A DNA stretch of 31,260 bases from an uncultured Collinsella sp. Lineage in GTDB: Bacteria > Actinomycetota > Coriobacteriia > Coriobacteriales > Coriobacteriaceae. Positions 10,137-18,743 of the stretch are shown piece after piece. The translations under genes and the position numbers were made by a program. The stretch is from positions 1 through 31,260 of the forward strand of contig CALJDJ010000109.1 of assembly GCA_938023705.1 (NCBI GenBank). The letters run 5' to 3'. Each line of letters starts with the position of its first letter. Within the stretch, counting starts at the first letter, position 1. A model generated the notes under the pieces. That model was given only the letters and a program-made list of their open reading frames with translations, did no database searches and had not been told where the DNA came from.

Positions 10137-11333
10137 TTAGGCGACAGGCTTTGCGCGGCGTATGGCCGGGAACAGTACGGTGATGGCGAGGATGACGCCC
10201 ACGACGGTAATCGCCCCGCCCGCGAAGCCAATCCAAGCGATACCGGGACCCGAAACCACGGCGCCACCGATTGCGGTGCCCGTACCGATACCCAGATTGA
10301 ACAGGCCCGAGAAGATCGACATGGCGACGGCCGACGAATCCGCCGGCGTGTACTTGATGAGCTCGGCCTGGAACGCCACGTTAAAGGCCGTGGAGCAGCA
10401 GCCCCATAGCGCGCAAACAGCGAGAACGGCGACGAGCGACGGTGCAACCGGACCCATGAGCAGCAGAGCCACCGGCACGCCGGAGAGCGTGATAGCCAAG
10501 AACGGGAAGCGATGCCCATCGAACAGACGGCCGAACAGCCAACTTCCGAGCAGACCAGAGCAGCCAAACGCCGTCAGCGTCATGGTAATAGCGCTTGCGT
10601 CGACGTGCGCGACCTGCGCCAGGAACGGCTCGATATAGCTGTAACCCGCATAATAGCCGGTTGCCATGAACACCGTGACCGCATAAAGCGCGATGAGGAA
10701 CGGGTTCTTGAGCAGCTCGGGAAGCTGTTTGAGCGTAAAGCGCTCGCCCGCCGGCATGGCCGGGAACACCGCGGCCTGGTAAACAACCGCGACAGCCGAG
10801 AGGGCCCCGACCACGGCAAACGTCATGCGCCAGCCCACGGCCAGGCCGATGGCGCGGCCGATCGGCAGGCCAAAGATCTGCGCGATGGACGAGCCCGTGG
10901 CGATCATGCTGATGGCGAGCGCCCCGTGACGGGTGTCGACCAGGCGCGAGGCCATAATCGAAGCGACTGACCAGAACACGGCGTGCGCGCAGGCGACCAC
11001 CAGGCGCGCGCAGACCAAAATGGGATAGGTGGGCGCCACGGCGGACAGGAACTGCCCGAGCGAGAACACGGCAAGCACGCCGAGCAGCATACGCTTGAAC
11101 TCAAAGCGCGAGGCGAACACCATAAGCGGCAACGACAGTAGCATGACGCCCCAGGCGTAGACCGAGATCATGATGCCGGCCTGGGCCTCGGTGAGCGAAA
11201 ACGACGCGGCAATATCAGTCAGAAGGCCAATGGGCATGAACTCCGACGTGTTGAACACGAACGCGCAACAGGCGAGCCCGATAAGCGGGAGCCACTGCTT
11301 GAGTGAGATGCCATCTTGTCTTGCCTGAGCCAT
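10137..11333 (-). CDS. MFS transporter, SotB/YdhP-like DHA1 exporter
   Basis: Proton-driven exporter of the major facilitator superfamily, in the cytoplasmic membrane. The 398-residue protein shows about 12 hydrophobic segments. FVFNTSEFMPIGLLTDIAAS in the first segment and loop is the hallmark of the sugar-efflux/arabinose-efflux type group, and the GSSIAQIFGLPIGRAIGLAVGWR stretch is the usual TM5 motif region. I chose the ATG at 11333 because GAGAGG lies 9-10 bases upstream and MAQARQDGISLKQWLPLIG is a normal N-terminus; the frame runs 20 codons further to 11393, but that part includes the promoter. It is a single gene with its own promoter. The substrate is unknown. Confidence 0.88.
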   Translation of the reverse strand: MAQARQDGISLKQWLPLIGLACCAFVFNTSEFMPIGLLTDIAASFSLTEAQAGIMISVYAWGVMLLSLPLMVFASRFEFKRMLLGVLAVFSLGQFLSAVAPTYPILVCARLVVACAHAVFWSVASIMASRLVDTRHGALAISMIATGSSIAQIFGLPIGRAIGLAVGWRMTFAVVGALSAVAVVYQAAVFPAMPAGERFTLKQLPELLKNPFLIALYAVTVFMATGYYAGYSYIEPFLAQVAHVDASAITMTLTAFGCSGLLGSWLFGRLFDGHRFPFLAITLSGVPVALLLMGPVAPSLVAVLAVCALWGCCSTAFNVAFQAELIKYTPADSSAVAMSIFSGLFNLGIGTGTAIGGAVVSGPGIAWIGFAGGAITVVGVILAITVLFPAIRRAKPVA

Positions 11334-11370
11334 ATAGGAAAACCTCTCCGATTGTCTTGAGCGGTGGGCG

Positions 11371-11400
11371 ATTATATAGCAACGGTCCCGCATCCGTCAG
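11371..11400 (-). promoter_or_regulatory. Probable promoter of the MFS gene
   Basis: A perfect TATAAT (11376-11371, minus strand) has CTGACG (11400-11395) 18 bases upstream as a -35. The -35 lies in the loop of the hairpin at 11383-11416. Confidence 0.55.
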
Positions 11401-11416
11401 TACAGATGCGGGACCG
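11383..11416 (-). terminator. Hairpin downstream of feoAB, probable terminator
   Basis: CGGTCCCGCATC and its exact inverse complement GATGCGGGACCG form a 12-bp stem with a 10-base loop, 41 bases after the feoAB stop. On the minus strand the following bases are TTGCTATATAAT, not a clean T run, so termination may be partial. The hairpin overlaps the promoter of the next gene. Confidence 0.6.
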
Positions 11417-11457
11417 CAATCAACTCAATACACAGGGGTTGCGCCGTCAATAAATAG

Positions 11458-13818
11458 CTAAGCCAACCCTAGCAATATACCCGCCGAATGCACGACAAAC
11501 GCCACGATCCAGGCGACCGTCACTTGAAACGCGAACACGGCAACGGCATAGCGCGCGCCCAGCTCACTCTTGACGGCGCCGATGGCTGCCACACAGGGCG
11601 GGTACAGCAGCGTAAAGACCAGGAACACGTAAGCGGTAAACGGCGAAAACATGGCTGACAGTGCCGCGGGAGAGGTTGCGCCCAAAAGCACCGTGAGCGT
11701 CGAGATGACGCTCTCCTTGGCAATGAGTCCCGTGACGAGTGCCGTCGAGGCGCGCCAGTCGCCAAAACCGAGCGGGGCCAACACCGGCGCGATGATGCTG
11801 CCGAGGCCCGCAAGCAGGCTTTGCGACTGGTCGGCGACCACGTTAAAGCGGATATCGAACGTCTGCAGGAACCAGATGACCACCGTAGCGGCAAAGATAA
11901 TGGTAAAGGCCTTGGTGATGAAGTCCTTGGCCTTATCCCATGCCAGCATCACCGTCGTCTTGACGCTCGGCAGGCGGTAATTGGGAAGCTCCATGATAAA
12001 CGGAACCGGGTCGCCCTTAAATGCCGTGCGGTTGAGCACCAAAGCCGCGATGCAGCCGACCACGATACCGATCAGATAGAGCGAGACCATGGCGGGGACC
12101 GTCGCCTGCGGGAAAAATGCTCCGCACAGCAAGCCGTAAACCGGCAGCTTGGCCGAGCAACTCATAAACGGCGTGAGCATGACCGTCATCTTGCGGTCGT
12201 GCTCGGACGGCAGCGTGCGCGTCGACATGATAGCCGGCACGGTGCAGCCAAAACCGACGAGCATGGGCACGAAGCTGCGGCCCGACAGGCCAAAGCGACG
12301 CAGCACCTTATCCATGACAAAGGCCACGCGCGCCATGTAGCCCGAGTCTTCCAGAATGGAGAGGAACAAGAAGAGCACGACGATAATCGGCAGGAAGGTC
12401 AGTACGCTGCCCACGCCCGCAAGCACGCCGTCGACAGCCAGCGAGCGCACCACGTCGTTGGTTCCGAACGCCTTGAGGCCCGCATCGGCCGAGGCGATGA
12501 TGGCAGCGATGCCGTCCTCCATGAGTCCCTGCAACGCCGCGCCGATCACGCCAAACGTCAGCCAAAAGACGAGGCCCATGATCACCAGAAACGCCGGAAT
12601 GGCCGTGTAGCGACCCGTCAGGATGCGGTCGATCTTAACGGAGCGCACGTGCTCGCGGCTCTCGTGCGGCTTGACGACGCAACGCCCACACACGTCGCCG
12701 ATAAAGCTAAAGCGCATATCGGCCAGCGCGGACAGGCGGTCGGTGCCGGCCTCGCCCTCCATCTGGGTAATGATGTGCTCGATGGCGTCAAGCTCGTTGC
12801 GATCCAGGTGAAGCGCCTCGGTCACCAGCTCGTCGCCCTCAACCAGCTTGGTCGCCGCAAAACGCACCGGGATATGCGCCGTCGCGGCGTGGTCCTCGAT
12901 AAGGTTAGCAATGCCGTGGATGCAGCGATGCAGCGCGCCGCCGTCTGGACCATCGGGCGCGCAAAAGTCCAGGCGGCCGGGACGCTCGCGGAACCGCGCC
13001 ACGTGCAGAGCGTGCTCCACCAGCTCGCCGATGCCCTCGTTGCGGGCAGCGCTAATGGGGACAACGGGCACGCCCAGCAGGCTCTCGAGCAGGTTGACAT
13101 CGATGGCGCCGCCGTTGGCCGTCACCTCGTCCATCATGTTGAGCGCAATGACCATGGGACGGTCGAGCTCCATGAGTTGCAGCGTCAAATACAGGTTGCG
13201 CTCGATGTTGGTGGCGTCGATGATGTCGATGATGGCATCGGGATGCTCGTCGAGGATGAATTGGCGGCTGACGATCTCCTCGCCTGTGTACGGCGACAGC
13301 GAATAGATGCCGGGCAGATCGGTGACGCTCGCCTCGGGGTGATTACGGATGGTTCCGTCTTTGCGGTCGACCGTCACGCCGGGAAAGTTACCGACGTGTT
13401 GGTTGGAGCCCGTCAGCTGGTTGAACAGCGTGGTCTTACCGCAGTTTTGGTTGCCGGCGAGGGCAAAATGCAGCGGCGAGCCCTCGGGCACGGCCGTCTT
13501 TGCCGCGCGGGGCGAATACGTTCCCTCGCCGAGCGCCGGGTGCTCCGTCGTGCCGATTGCGGCGTTAGTGCGCGGACCCGTGTCTGTGTCGTGAACACCC
13601 ACGAGCTCGATGCGAGCAGCATCGTCCTTGCGCAGCGTCAACTCGTAGCCACGCAGGCGAATCTCGAGCGGGTCGCCCATGGGGGCGTACTTCATCATGG
13701 TGACTTCGGTGCCCGGTGTGAGTCCCATGTCCAAAATATGCTGTCGGAGCGCCTGATCGTCGGATGTCACCGATGCGACAACGGCGTCCTTTCCAATCTC
13801 GAGTGTATCGAGCTTCAC
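11458..13818 (-). CDS. feoB: Ferrous iron transporter, FeoA-FeoB fusion
   Basis: Imports Fe2+ across the membrane using a GTP-switch domain. The 786-residue protein fuses a FeoA SH3-like domain (residues 1-75, with HILDMGLTPGTEV) to FeoB. The G domain shows GNQNCGKT (122-129), GNFPGVTVD (143-151), DLPG (167-170), NMMD (227-230) and SAAR (256-259). The permease part has both Gate motifs, GFGCTVPAIMSTRTL and MSCSAKLPVYGLL, each with the conserved Cys. The GTG at 13818 follows AAAGGAT. A possible DtxR-type half-site lies in the 5' region. No feoC-like gene is adjacent. Fusion of FeoA to FeoB is known in other bacteria. Confidence 0.96.
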   Translation of the reverse strand: MKLDTLEIGKDAVVASVTSDDQALRQHILDMGLTPGTEVTMMKYAPMGDPLEIRLRGYELTLRKDDAARIELVGVHDTDTGPRTNAAIGTTEHPALGEGTYSPRAAKTAVPEGSPLHFALAGNQNCGKTTLFNQLTGSNQHVGNFPGVTVDRKDGTIRNHPEASVTDLPGIYSLSPYTGEEIVSRQFILDEHPDAIIDIIDATNIERNLYLTLQLMELDRPMVIALNMMDEVTANGGAIDVNLLESLLGVPVVPISAARNEGIGELVEHALHVARFRERPGRLDFCAPDGPDGGALHRCIHGIANLIEDHAATAHIPVRFAATKLVEGDELVTEALHLDRNELDAIEHIITQMEGEAGTDRLSALADMRFSFIGDVCGRCVVKPHESREHVRSVKIDRILTGRYTAIPAFLVIMGLVFWLTFGVIGAALQGLMEDGIAAIIASADAGLKAFGTNDVVRSLAVDGVLAGVGSVLTFLPIIVVLFLFLSILEDSGYMARVAFVMDKVLRRFGLSGRSFVPMLVGFGCTVPAIMSTRTLPSEHDRKMTVMLTPFMSCSAKLPVYGLLCGAFFPQATVPAMVSLYLIGIVVGCIAALVLNRTAFKGDPVPFIMELPNYRLPSVKTTVMLAWDKAKDFITKAFTIIFAATVVIWFLQTFDIRFNVVADQSQSLLAGLGSIIAPVLAPLGFGDWRASTALVTGLIAKESVISTLTVLLGATSPAALSAMFSPFTAYVFLVFTLLYPPCVAAIGAVKSELGARYAVAVFAFQVTVAWIVAFVVHSAGILLGLA

Positions 13819-13840
13819 GCGCTCATCCTTTCGTTAGACG

Positions 13841-13869
13841 CGGTTAACCGTTTACCGGGGCTAACCAAC
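13841..13869 (-). promoter_or_regulatory. Possible metal-repressor (DtxR/IdeR-like) operator upstream of feoAB
   Basis: Minus-strand TTGGTTAGCCCCGGTAAAC has a good left half of the actinobacterial iron box (AGGTTAGCC) and a poor right half, and is followed by the palindrome GGTTAACC. It lies 23-51 bases before the feoAB start. Iron-responsive repression of feo is common, so the position is right; the protein and true site are inferred. Confidence 0.3.
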
Positions 13870-13939
13870 TCGTAACGACAAATGATAGCGCTCTGAACTA
13901 TTTTATAAAGTCAAATACCGATGTTTACCTGCGCAAACT

Positions 13940-14260
13940 TTATGCGGTGCGCCCCGAAAGCTCTTTGCGCATACCGCTCAGCGAGATCGAAATGGAACCC
14001 GACCGCGCGGTAGCAGTGAGTCGATCACCCTCAACCGACCCCGTGCATGTAAAGGGCGCCTTGCCCATCAAGACGTGGGAGATAGTACCCGAGAGCTCAA
14101 AGAAATCGCCCTCAGCGCGGGCACTCGAGAGAGCGATATTGAGACCCCTGACGTTTAGTACTGCCCTGAGCGCGCCGTTCACCCCATGTGAAAACGTCAC
14201 CTCGCCGCGTTTACTCCCCACCGGCGTCTGGGCCGAAACCACATACGTACCCTCAAGCAT
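13940..14260 (-). CDS. Small beta-rich protein of unknown function
   Basis: A 106-residue protein with a strong ribosome-binding site (AGGAGGAGCC before ATG). It is made of short alternating strands: MLEGTYVVSAQTPVGSKRGE, then VTFSHGVNGALRAVLNV, and FTCTGSVEGDRLTATARSGS near the end, like a small beta-barrel. The start LEGTY...TPVG...G.V.F resembles short uncharacterised proteins I associate with Coriobacteriia and Firmicutes, but I cannot name a function. No signal peptide or cysteine pair motif is seen. It lies upstream of feoAB on the same strand with a 121-base gap that holds the possible operator, so co-transcription is uncertain. Confidence 0.75.
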   Translation of the reverse strand: MLEGTYVVSAQTPVGSKRGEVTFSHGVNGALRAVLNVRGLNIALSSARAEGDFFELSGTISHVLMGKAPFTCTGSVEGDRLTATARSGSISISLSGMRKELSGRTA

Positions 14261-14307
14261 GGCTCCTCCTCTAAGCAGACTTTTTGAAACGGGTAAGTAG
14301 TCTACTT

Positions 14308-15207
14308 TTACATATGGCGCTCCAGGAAGCGGAAGGCTAGGCGGATCCAGGGACGGACCGCCACCTGCTTGTCCTCGTTGTCGACCGCGGTGTTGGCGTT
14401 GCCGAGCGAAAGGCCGTGACCGCCCTGGTCAAAGACGTGCATCTCGCATGCAACACCCTCCTCGGCCATGCGCTGCGCAAACGGGTAGACCTGCGCGACC
14501 GGCGCCGTCTTGTCGTCCGAAACGCCCCACACAAAGGTCGGGGGCATCTGGCGCGAAACGTGCGTGGTAGGGCAAATGTCGGTCAAGTGCTCATCGGTCG
14601 CCTCGCCGCCCGTCACCATCGACAGATAGTCGTTAAGCAAATCGCGCCCCGTCTTGCCACCCGTCTTGGGCACGCGCAGGTCGATGCGCGGGTCGCGCGT
14701 CTGCATATCGCGCACATAGGCAAGGTCGAGCAACGGATAGCCCAGCACCACGGCGTCGGGACGAATATCCTCCGGACGAGCCCCTGCCAGGCCCGCGAAG
14801 GGACCAGTTTTCCACTGCGTTGCCAGCGAAGCGCAAATCATGCCGCCCGCCGAGAAGCCCACGATGCACACGCGCTTGGGATCGACATGCCACTCGTCGG
14901 CGTTGGCGCGCACGGTAGCGACCATCTTGGCAAGGTCTGCCTGCGGGTGCGGAAAACTCACGTCACCCGTGCCACTCGTCACATAGTTGAGCACAAAGGC
15001 CTGGTAGCCGCGGTCCAAAAACGCAAACGCCACCGGATCCTGCTCGTGCGGAGCGATATGCGTAAACCCGCCTCCGCCGCAGATGATCACCGCGGGGCGG
15101 CGGCCATTGGGCTTGTCGGGCAGCGGCTCGGCACCCAGATACGTAAACGTCGCCGGATAATCCTCGGTCGGCTCCTCGCCCCACAGCGCATGGTTCTCAA
15201 TAATCAT
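14308..15207 (-). CDS. Alpha/beta hydrolase, acetyl-xylan-esterase/lipase-like
   Basis: A cytoplasmic serine esterase of about 299 residues. The oxyanion region ICGGGGFTHIAPHEQDP (from about residue 45), the nucleophile elbow GFSAGG, the acid loop WGVSDDKTAPV and the catalytic His in GGHGLSLG near the C-terminus form the usual triad. It is close to the small esterases that deacetylate plant-derived oligosaccharides. No signal peptide is present. The ATG at 15207 follows GGAGGGAG; the frame stays open upstream for about 280 codons, but that part is antisense to the EIIA gene. It is divergent from EIIA across a 246-base gap. Substrate unproven. Confidence 0.87.
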   Translation of the reverse strand: MIIENHALWGEEPTEDYPATFTYLGAEPLPDKPNGRRPAVIICGGGGFTHIAPHEQDPVAFAFLDRGYQAFVLNYVTSGTGDVSFPHPQADLAKMVATVRANADEWHVDPKRVCIVGFSAGGMICASLATQWKTGPFAGLAGARPEDIRPDAVVLGYPLLDLAYVRDMQTRDPRIDLRVPKTGGKTGRDLLNDYLSMVTGGEATDEHLTDICPTTHVSRQMPPTFVWGVSDDKTAPVAQVYPFAQRMAEEGVACEMHVFDQGGHGLSLGNANTAVDNEDKQVAVRPWIRLAFRFLERHM

Positions 15208-15333
15208 AGGTGCTCCCTCCGTGCGATTCGTGCGCACTCGTTTTTCGCACCTTAGCGTACCCCACTTGAGCCCGCGGCGCAGAAACACCCCCGCAATAAG
15301 TTGGCCTTCAACTGATATATCACAAAATCGCTG

Positions 15334-15362
15334 TTCAGAGGTATCGTTGGACAGCGTAAAAT
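15334..15362 (+). promoter_or_regulatory. Probable promoter of the EIIA gene
   Basis: TTCAGA (15334-15339), a 17-base spacer and TAAAAT (15357-15362) predict a start near 15369. The -35 is poor and the -10 good. Confidence 0.4.
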
Positions 15363-15381
15363 AGGAGCGCTGACCGTGCTG

Positions 15382-15404
15382 GGAAACACGTACGAAACGT
15401 TTCC
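15382..15404 (+). promoter_or_regulatory. LacI-family-type operator in the EIIA leader
   Basis: GGAAAC and GTTTCC flank an inner perfect palindrome GAAACGTTTC (15394-15403). The central AAACGTTT core is typical of LacI-family repressors. It lies just after the proposed start site, where bound repressor would block transcription. The regulator gene is not in the window. Confidence 0.4.
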
Positions 15405-15453
15405 GGCAAACCACACGCGTGCAACATGCGCGCCTGATACGTTGGAGGCATCT

Positions 15454-16017
15454 ATGGGTCTGCTCGATTCGCTCAAGTCCACGTTCACTTCGTCGGGCGA
15501 GGCGTCCGTTCCGCCCGCAGCAAGCTTCGCCACCCGCGAAGGCGTCATCTACGCTCCTGTCAACGGCGTGCTCGTCAATCTGAGTGAGGTTCCCGACGAG
15601 ACCATCGCCTCGGGCATGCTCGGCCAGGGCTACGGCATCGAGCCCATTACCGGCACCATTTACGCCCCCGCTAACGGCCGTATCGGCGCCACCACCGTCA
15701 CCAACCACTCCATCGGCATGATCACCGAGGACGGTCTTCGCGTGTTCATCCATGTTGGCCTGGGCACCGTGGAAATGAACGGCAAGGGTTTTGCCCGCTT
15801 TGTCGAGATGGGCGACACGGTCAAGGCAGGCCAGCCGCTCATCAGCTTCGATCGCGAGGCCATCAAGGCCGCCGGTCACGAGGACATCGTGACCGTCATC
15901 ATCTCTGAGCTCGACCGCCTCAAGAGCATCGACCACGTCGGCGAGTCTGGCACGCTTATCGGCGGCAATCCGCTCGTCAAGCTTGGCGATCCGCTGCTGG
16001 TTGCCAAGACCAAGTAG
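15454..16017 (+). CDS. PTS glucose-type EIIA protein
   Basis: A stand-alone IIA phosphocarrier of the phosphotransferase system, cytoplasmic; passes phosphate from HPr to a IIB component of a sugar permease. The 187-residue protein has APVNGVLVNLSEVPDETIA (from residue 34), GYGIEPITGTIYAPANGRI, NHSIGM with the supporting His85 and VFIHVGLGTVEM with phospho-acceptor His100. About 30 residues precede the domain. The ATG at 15454 follows GTTGGAGG closely; an upstream in-frame ATG at 15376 lacks such a site and would overlap the operator. No EIIB/EIIC gene is adjacent, so it may serve permeases encoded elsewhere. Confidence 0.92.
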   Translation: MGLLDSLKSTFTSSGEASVPPAASFATREGVIYAPVNGVLVNLSEVPDETIASGMLGQGYGIEPITGTIYAPANGRIGATTVTNHSIGMITEDGLRVFIHVGLGTVEMNGKGFARFVEMGDTVKAGQPLISFDREAIKAAGHEDIVTVIISELDRLKSIDHVGESGTLIGGNPLVKLGDPLLVAKTK

Positions 16018-16054
16018 CCAGGCCCCGCGCCACACAGCCAAAAGGCACCTCGTC

Positions 16055-16094
16055 AAGCGCCCGCGACCATTTGGCCGCGGGCGCTTTTCGTTTG
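16055..16094 (+). terminator. Intrinsic terminator after EIIA
   Basis: AAGCGCCCGCG and CGCGGGCGCTT form an 11-bp stem around a 10-base loop, followed by TTCGTTT, 38 bases after the EIIA stop. It separates EIIA from asnS. Confidence 0.85.
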
Positions 16095-16143
16095 AAAAAC
16101 CATCCCGCCAATGCCTTATCTGTATAGCCCAAATGAGCCGAGC

Positions 16144-16152
16144 TGCTAGAAT
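16144..16152 (+). promoter_or_regulatory. Possible extended -10 promoter of asnS
   Basis: TGCTAGAAT is an extended -10 element (TGnTAGAAT) without a recognisable -35, about 40 bases before the asnS ribosome-binding site. Confidence 0.4.
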
Positions 16153-16198
16153 ATCGAACTGTATGGATAACTATCATTCAACCGTTATGGGAGGATAC

Positions 16199-17602
16199 GT
16201 GAACCGCACCAAAATCGCGCAGCTCTATGCCGATGCCGAGTCGCTCGGCGGCCAGACCGTCACCGTCGCCGGCTGGGTCAAGTCCGTCCGCGACATGAAG
16301 AACTTTGGCTTTGTCACGCTCAACGACGGCAGCTGTTTCCGCGACCTGCAAGTCGTCATGAACCGCGAGGCGCTCGACAACTACGACGAGATCGCCCATC
16401 AGAACGTCTCGGCCGCACTCATTTGCACCGGCACCGTCAAGCTGACGCCCGATGCGCCCCAGCCTTTCGAGCTTTCTGCCACTTCCATCGAGGTCGAGGG
16501 CGTCAGCGCCCCGGATTACCCGCTGCAGAAGAAGCGCGCGACCGTCGAGTTCCTGCGCACCCAGCAGCACCTGCGCCCGCGCACCAACCTGTTCCGCGCC
16601 GTGTTCCGCATCCGCTCTGTCGCGGCTGCAGCCATCCACCGCTTCTTCCAGGAGCAGGGCTTTGTCTACGTCAACACCCCCATCATCACCACGAGTGACT
16701 GCGAGGGCGCCGGCGAGATGTTCCGCGTGACCACGCTCGACCCCAAAAATCCGCCCCTCACCGAGTCCGGCGAGGTCGACTGGAGCCAGGACTTCTTTGG
16801 CAAGCATGCGAGCCTCACCGTGTCCGGCCAGCTCAATGCCGAGAACTTTGCCATGGCCTTTGGCGACGTGTATACCTTTGGCCCCACCTTCCGCGCCGAA
16901 AACTCCAACACCACGCGCCACGCCGCCGAGTTTTGGATGATCGAGCCCGAGATGGCCTTTGCCGATCTGAACGACTACATGGATAACGCCGAGGCCATGC
17001 TCAAGTACGTCCTCAAGGACGTTATGGCCACCTGCCCCGACGAGCTCAACATGCTCAACAAGTTTGTGGACAAGGGCCTGCTCGAGCGCCTGGACCACGT
17101 GGCAAACTCAGACTTTGCCCGCGTTACCTACACCGAGGCCGTCGAGATCCTGGAGCAGGCCGTCGCCGCCGGTCACAAGTTTGACTATCCCGTGAGCTGG
17201 GGCATCGACCTGCAGACCGAGCATGAGCGCTTCCTGACCGAGGAGCACTTTAAGCGCCCGACCTTCGTAACCGACTACCCGGCCGAGATCAAGGCCTTCT
17301 ATATGCGCATGAACGACGACGGCAAGACCGTCGCCGCCGCCGACTGCTTGGTGCCGGGCATCGGCGAGATCATCGGTGGCTCCCAGCGCGAGGAGCGCCT
17401 GGACCTGCTCGAGGCCCGCATCAAGGACCTGGGCATGAATCCCGAGCAGTACAAGTACTATCTGGACCTGCGCCGCTATGGTTCCTGCAAGCACGCCGGC
17501 TACGGCTTGGGCTTCGAGCGCCTGGTCATGTACCTGACCGGCGTGGGCAACATCCGCGACGTCCTGCCGCACCCGCGCACCGTGGGCAACGCCGACTTCT
17601 AA
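16199..17602 (+). CDS. asnS: Asparagine-tRNA ligase
   Basis: Charges tRNA-Asn with asparagine in the cytoplasm. The 467-residue protein is of normal length: an N-terminal OB-fold with VTVAGWVKSVRDMKNFGFVT and class II catalytic motifs, including motif 2 FRAENSNTTRHAAEFWMIEP (from about residue 231) and motif 3 GLGFERLVMYLTG (from about residue 436). TTSDCEGAGEMF is typical of AsnRS rather than AspRS. I chose the GTG at 16199 because GGGAGG lies just upstream and NRTKIAQLYADAESLGG is a natural start; two in-frame ATGs at 16163 and 16187 have no such site. It is a single gene with a terminator on each side. Direct Asn charging implies that transamidation is not the only route to Asn-tRNA. Confidence 0.96.
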   Translation: MNRTKIAQLYADAESLGGQTVTVAGWVKSVRDMKNFGFVTLNDGSCFRDLQVVMNREALDNYDEIAHQNVSAALICTGTVKLTPDAPQPFELSATSIEVEGVSAPDYPLQKKRATVEFLRTQQHLRPRTNLFRAVFRIRSVAAAAIHRFFQEQGFVYVNTPIITTSDCEGAGEMFRVTTLDPKNPPLTESGEVDWSQDFFGKHASLTVSGQLNAENFAMAFGDVYTFGPTFRAENSNTTRHAAEFWMIEPEMAFADLNDYMDNAEAMLKYVLKDVMATCPDELNMLNKFVDKGLLERLDHVANSDFARVTYTEAVEILEQAVAAGHKFDYPVSWGIDLQTEHERFLTEEHFKRPTFVTDYPAEIKAFYMRMNDDGKTVAAADCLVPGIGEIIGGSQREERLDLLEARIKDLGMNPEQYKYYLDLRRYGSCKHAGYGLGFERLVMYLTGVGNIRDVLPHPRTVGNADF

Positions 17603-17648
17603 TCGTCGGACGCTAGCTCGCGTCGCCACACGCCAACGCTCATCGCAC

Positions 17649-17685
17649 AAGCGTCTCTCGACATCGGTCGAGAAACGCTTTTTTC
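17649..17685 (+). terminator. Intrinsic terminator of asnS
   Basis: AAGCGTCTCTCGAC pairs with GTCGAGAAACGCTT (one mismatch) with a 4-base loop, followed by TTTTC. It lies 46 bases after the stop. Confidence 0.88.
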
Positions 17686-17860
17686 AACGGTATCCGTCAA
17701 GCTTTTGGCAAGGTTTTGGTCAGTTAGGCAGGGTTGTTGAAAACTCGACCCGCCGTTTGCCGACGACTACCGACCGCCCAGAGCGCCCTGCGCCCCTGGG
17801 AAAACCCCGCGTCCTAGGCTCCATACCGTCGCCACCCAAAACGGAAAGGACGTGGGCACC

Positions 17861-18646
17861 ATGACCGAAGCCGCTGTTGAAACCTACGAGACCACGACGA
17901 GGGGCGCCGCCTCGATGGCAGCCTATCGCGCCGTTCGTATCTTGCAACTATTACGCGAAAACACTGGCGAGGACAAGGCCATGCTTTCCGATGAGTTGAT
18001 CCGGCGCCTCGCCCATCCCGACGACCCCGCCTGCATGCCCATCTCGGCGGCGCGGCGCAGCATCTACACCGCCATCTCCGCACTTCGCCATGCCGGATAT
18101 GAAATTGAATACAAACGCGGCGTGGGGTATCGGCTCTTGACCCGTCCGCTCACCGACGAAGAGATCATCCGGCTCCACGGCATGGTCATGCGCAACCGTT
18201 CTACGCCCATCGCCATCCGAAAAAGCATGGCGCAGCACTTAGTCGCCATGGCGAGTGCCGACGTTCGCGGCTACCTCGATGCACCCGAGCCCGCTCCAAG
18301 CGCGGGCAGCAAATCCACCAAGGCCCCGCGCACGCCCGTCAAGCGCATCGACACCTGCGAGCTCATCGAGCAGGCCATCGACCACGGAACCACGGTGAGT
18401 TTTGATATTTCGAGCGTCACGGCACGCGGAGAGGTCGAAGTGGCACGGATGACACTCCGGCCCTTTGCCATCAAGCAACGAGACGGCATCTCGTATTTGC
18501 TGGGAACGGTCTATGACACCCGAGGCGCCGATGACACGCTGCGTACCGTAGAGATTGGCCGCATGAGAAACGTCACCACGCGTCTCCTCGACGGCAAGAA
18601 GCTCTTCGCCGCCCTGGACGAGGACGACACCTCGTCAGCCGCATAG
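17861..18646 (+). CDS. WYL-type transcriptional regulator
   Basis: A 261-residue DNA-binding protein. The N-terminal half has a winged-helix region (about residues 18-95), including ISAARRSIYTAISALRHAGY as recognition segment and IEYKRGVGYRLLTRPLTDEE, a typical wing and linker. The C-terminal half (about 165-245) is WYL-like, with VSFDISSVTARGEVEVARMT, LRPFAIKQRDGISYLLGTVY and TVEIGRMRNV. An Ala/Pro/Lys-rich linker (about 137-155) joins them. WYL domains often sense small ligands or nucleic acid. I used the ATG at 17861 because GAAAGGAC lies about 9 bases upstream, while the GTG at 17852 abuts it. It precedes the ABC importer operon but has its own unit; control of that operon is only a guess. 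Confidence 0.85.
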   Translation: MTEAAVETYETTTRGAASMAAYRAVRILQLLRENTGEDKAMLSDELIRRLAHPDDPACMPISAARRSIYTAISALRHAGYEIEYKRGVGYRLLTRPLTDEEIIRLHGMVMRNRSTPIAIRKSMAQHLVAMASADVRGYLDAPEPAPSAGSKSTKAPRTPVKRIDTCELIEQAIDHGTTVSFDISSVTARGEVEVARMTLRPFAIKQRDGISYLLGTVYDTRGADDTLRTVEIGRMRNVTTRLLDGKKLFAALDEDDTSSAA

Positions 18647-18715
18647 GACCCTTCGCCGCCCATTCGACTACCCGTACCGCCCATCCGATTCTGTATTAAA
18701 AAACCCGCCAGGTTA

Positions 18716-18743
18716 TTGTAAAAATGGACATCCGCGCTACTAT
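18716..18743 (+). promoter_or_regulatory. Probable promoter of the ABC importer operon
   Basis: TTGTAA (18716-18721), a 16-base spacer and TACTAT (18738-18743) give a start near 18750 and a leader of about 57 bases. No T-box or riboswitch is recognised in the leader. Confidence 0.5.

Noticed and set aside
11821..13875. Long plus-strand open frame opposite feoAB
   Set aside because: Antisense of a clear FeoA-FeoB gene; rich in His/Arg repeats typical of frame shadows.
15208..16056. N-terminal extension of the alpha/beta hydrolase
   Set aside because: It is antisense to the PTS EIIA gene and crosses its promoter and operator.
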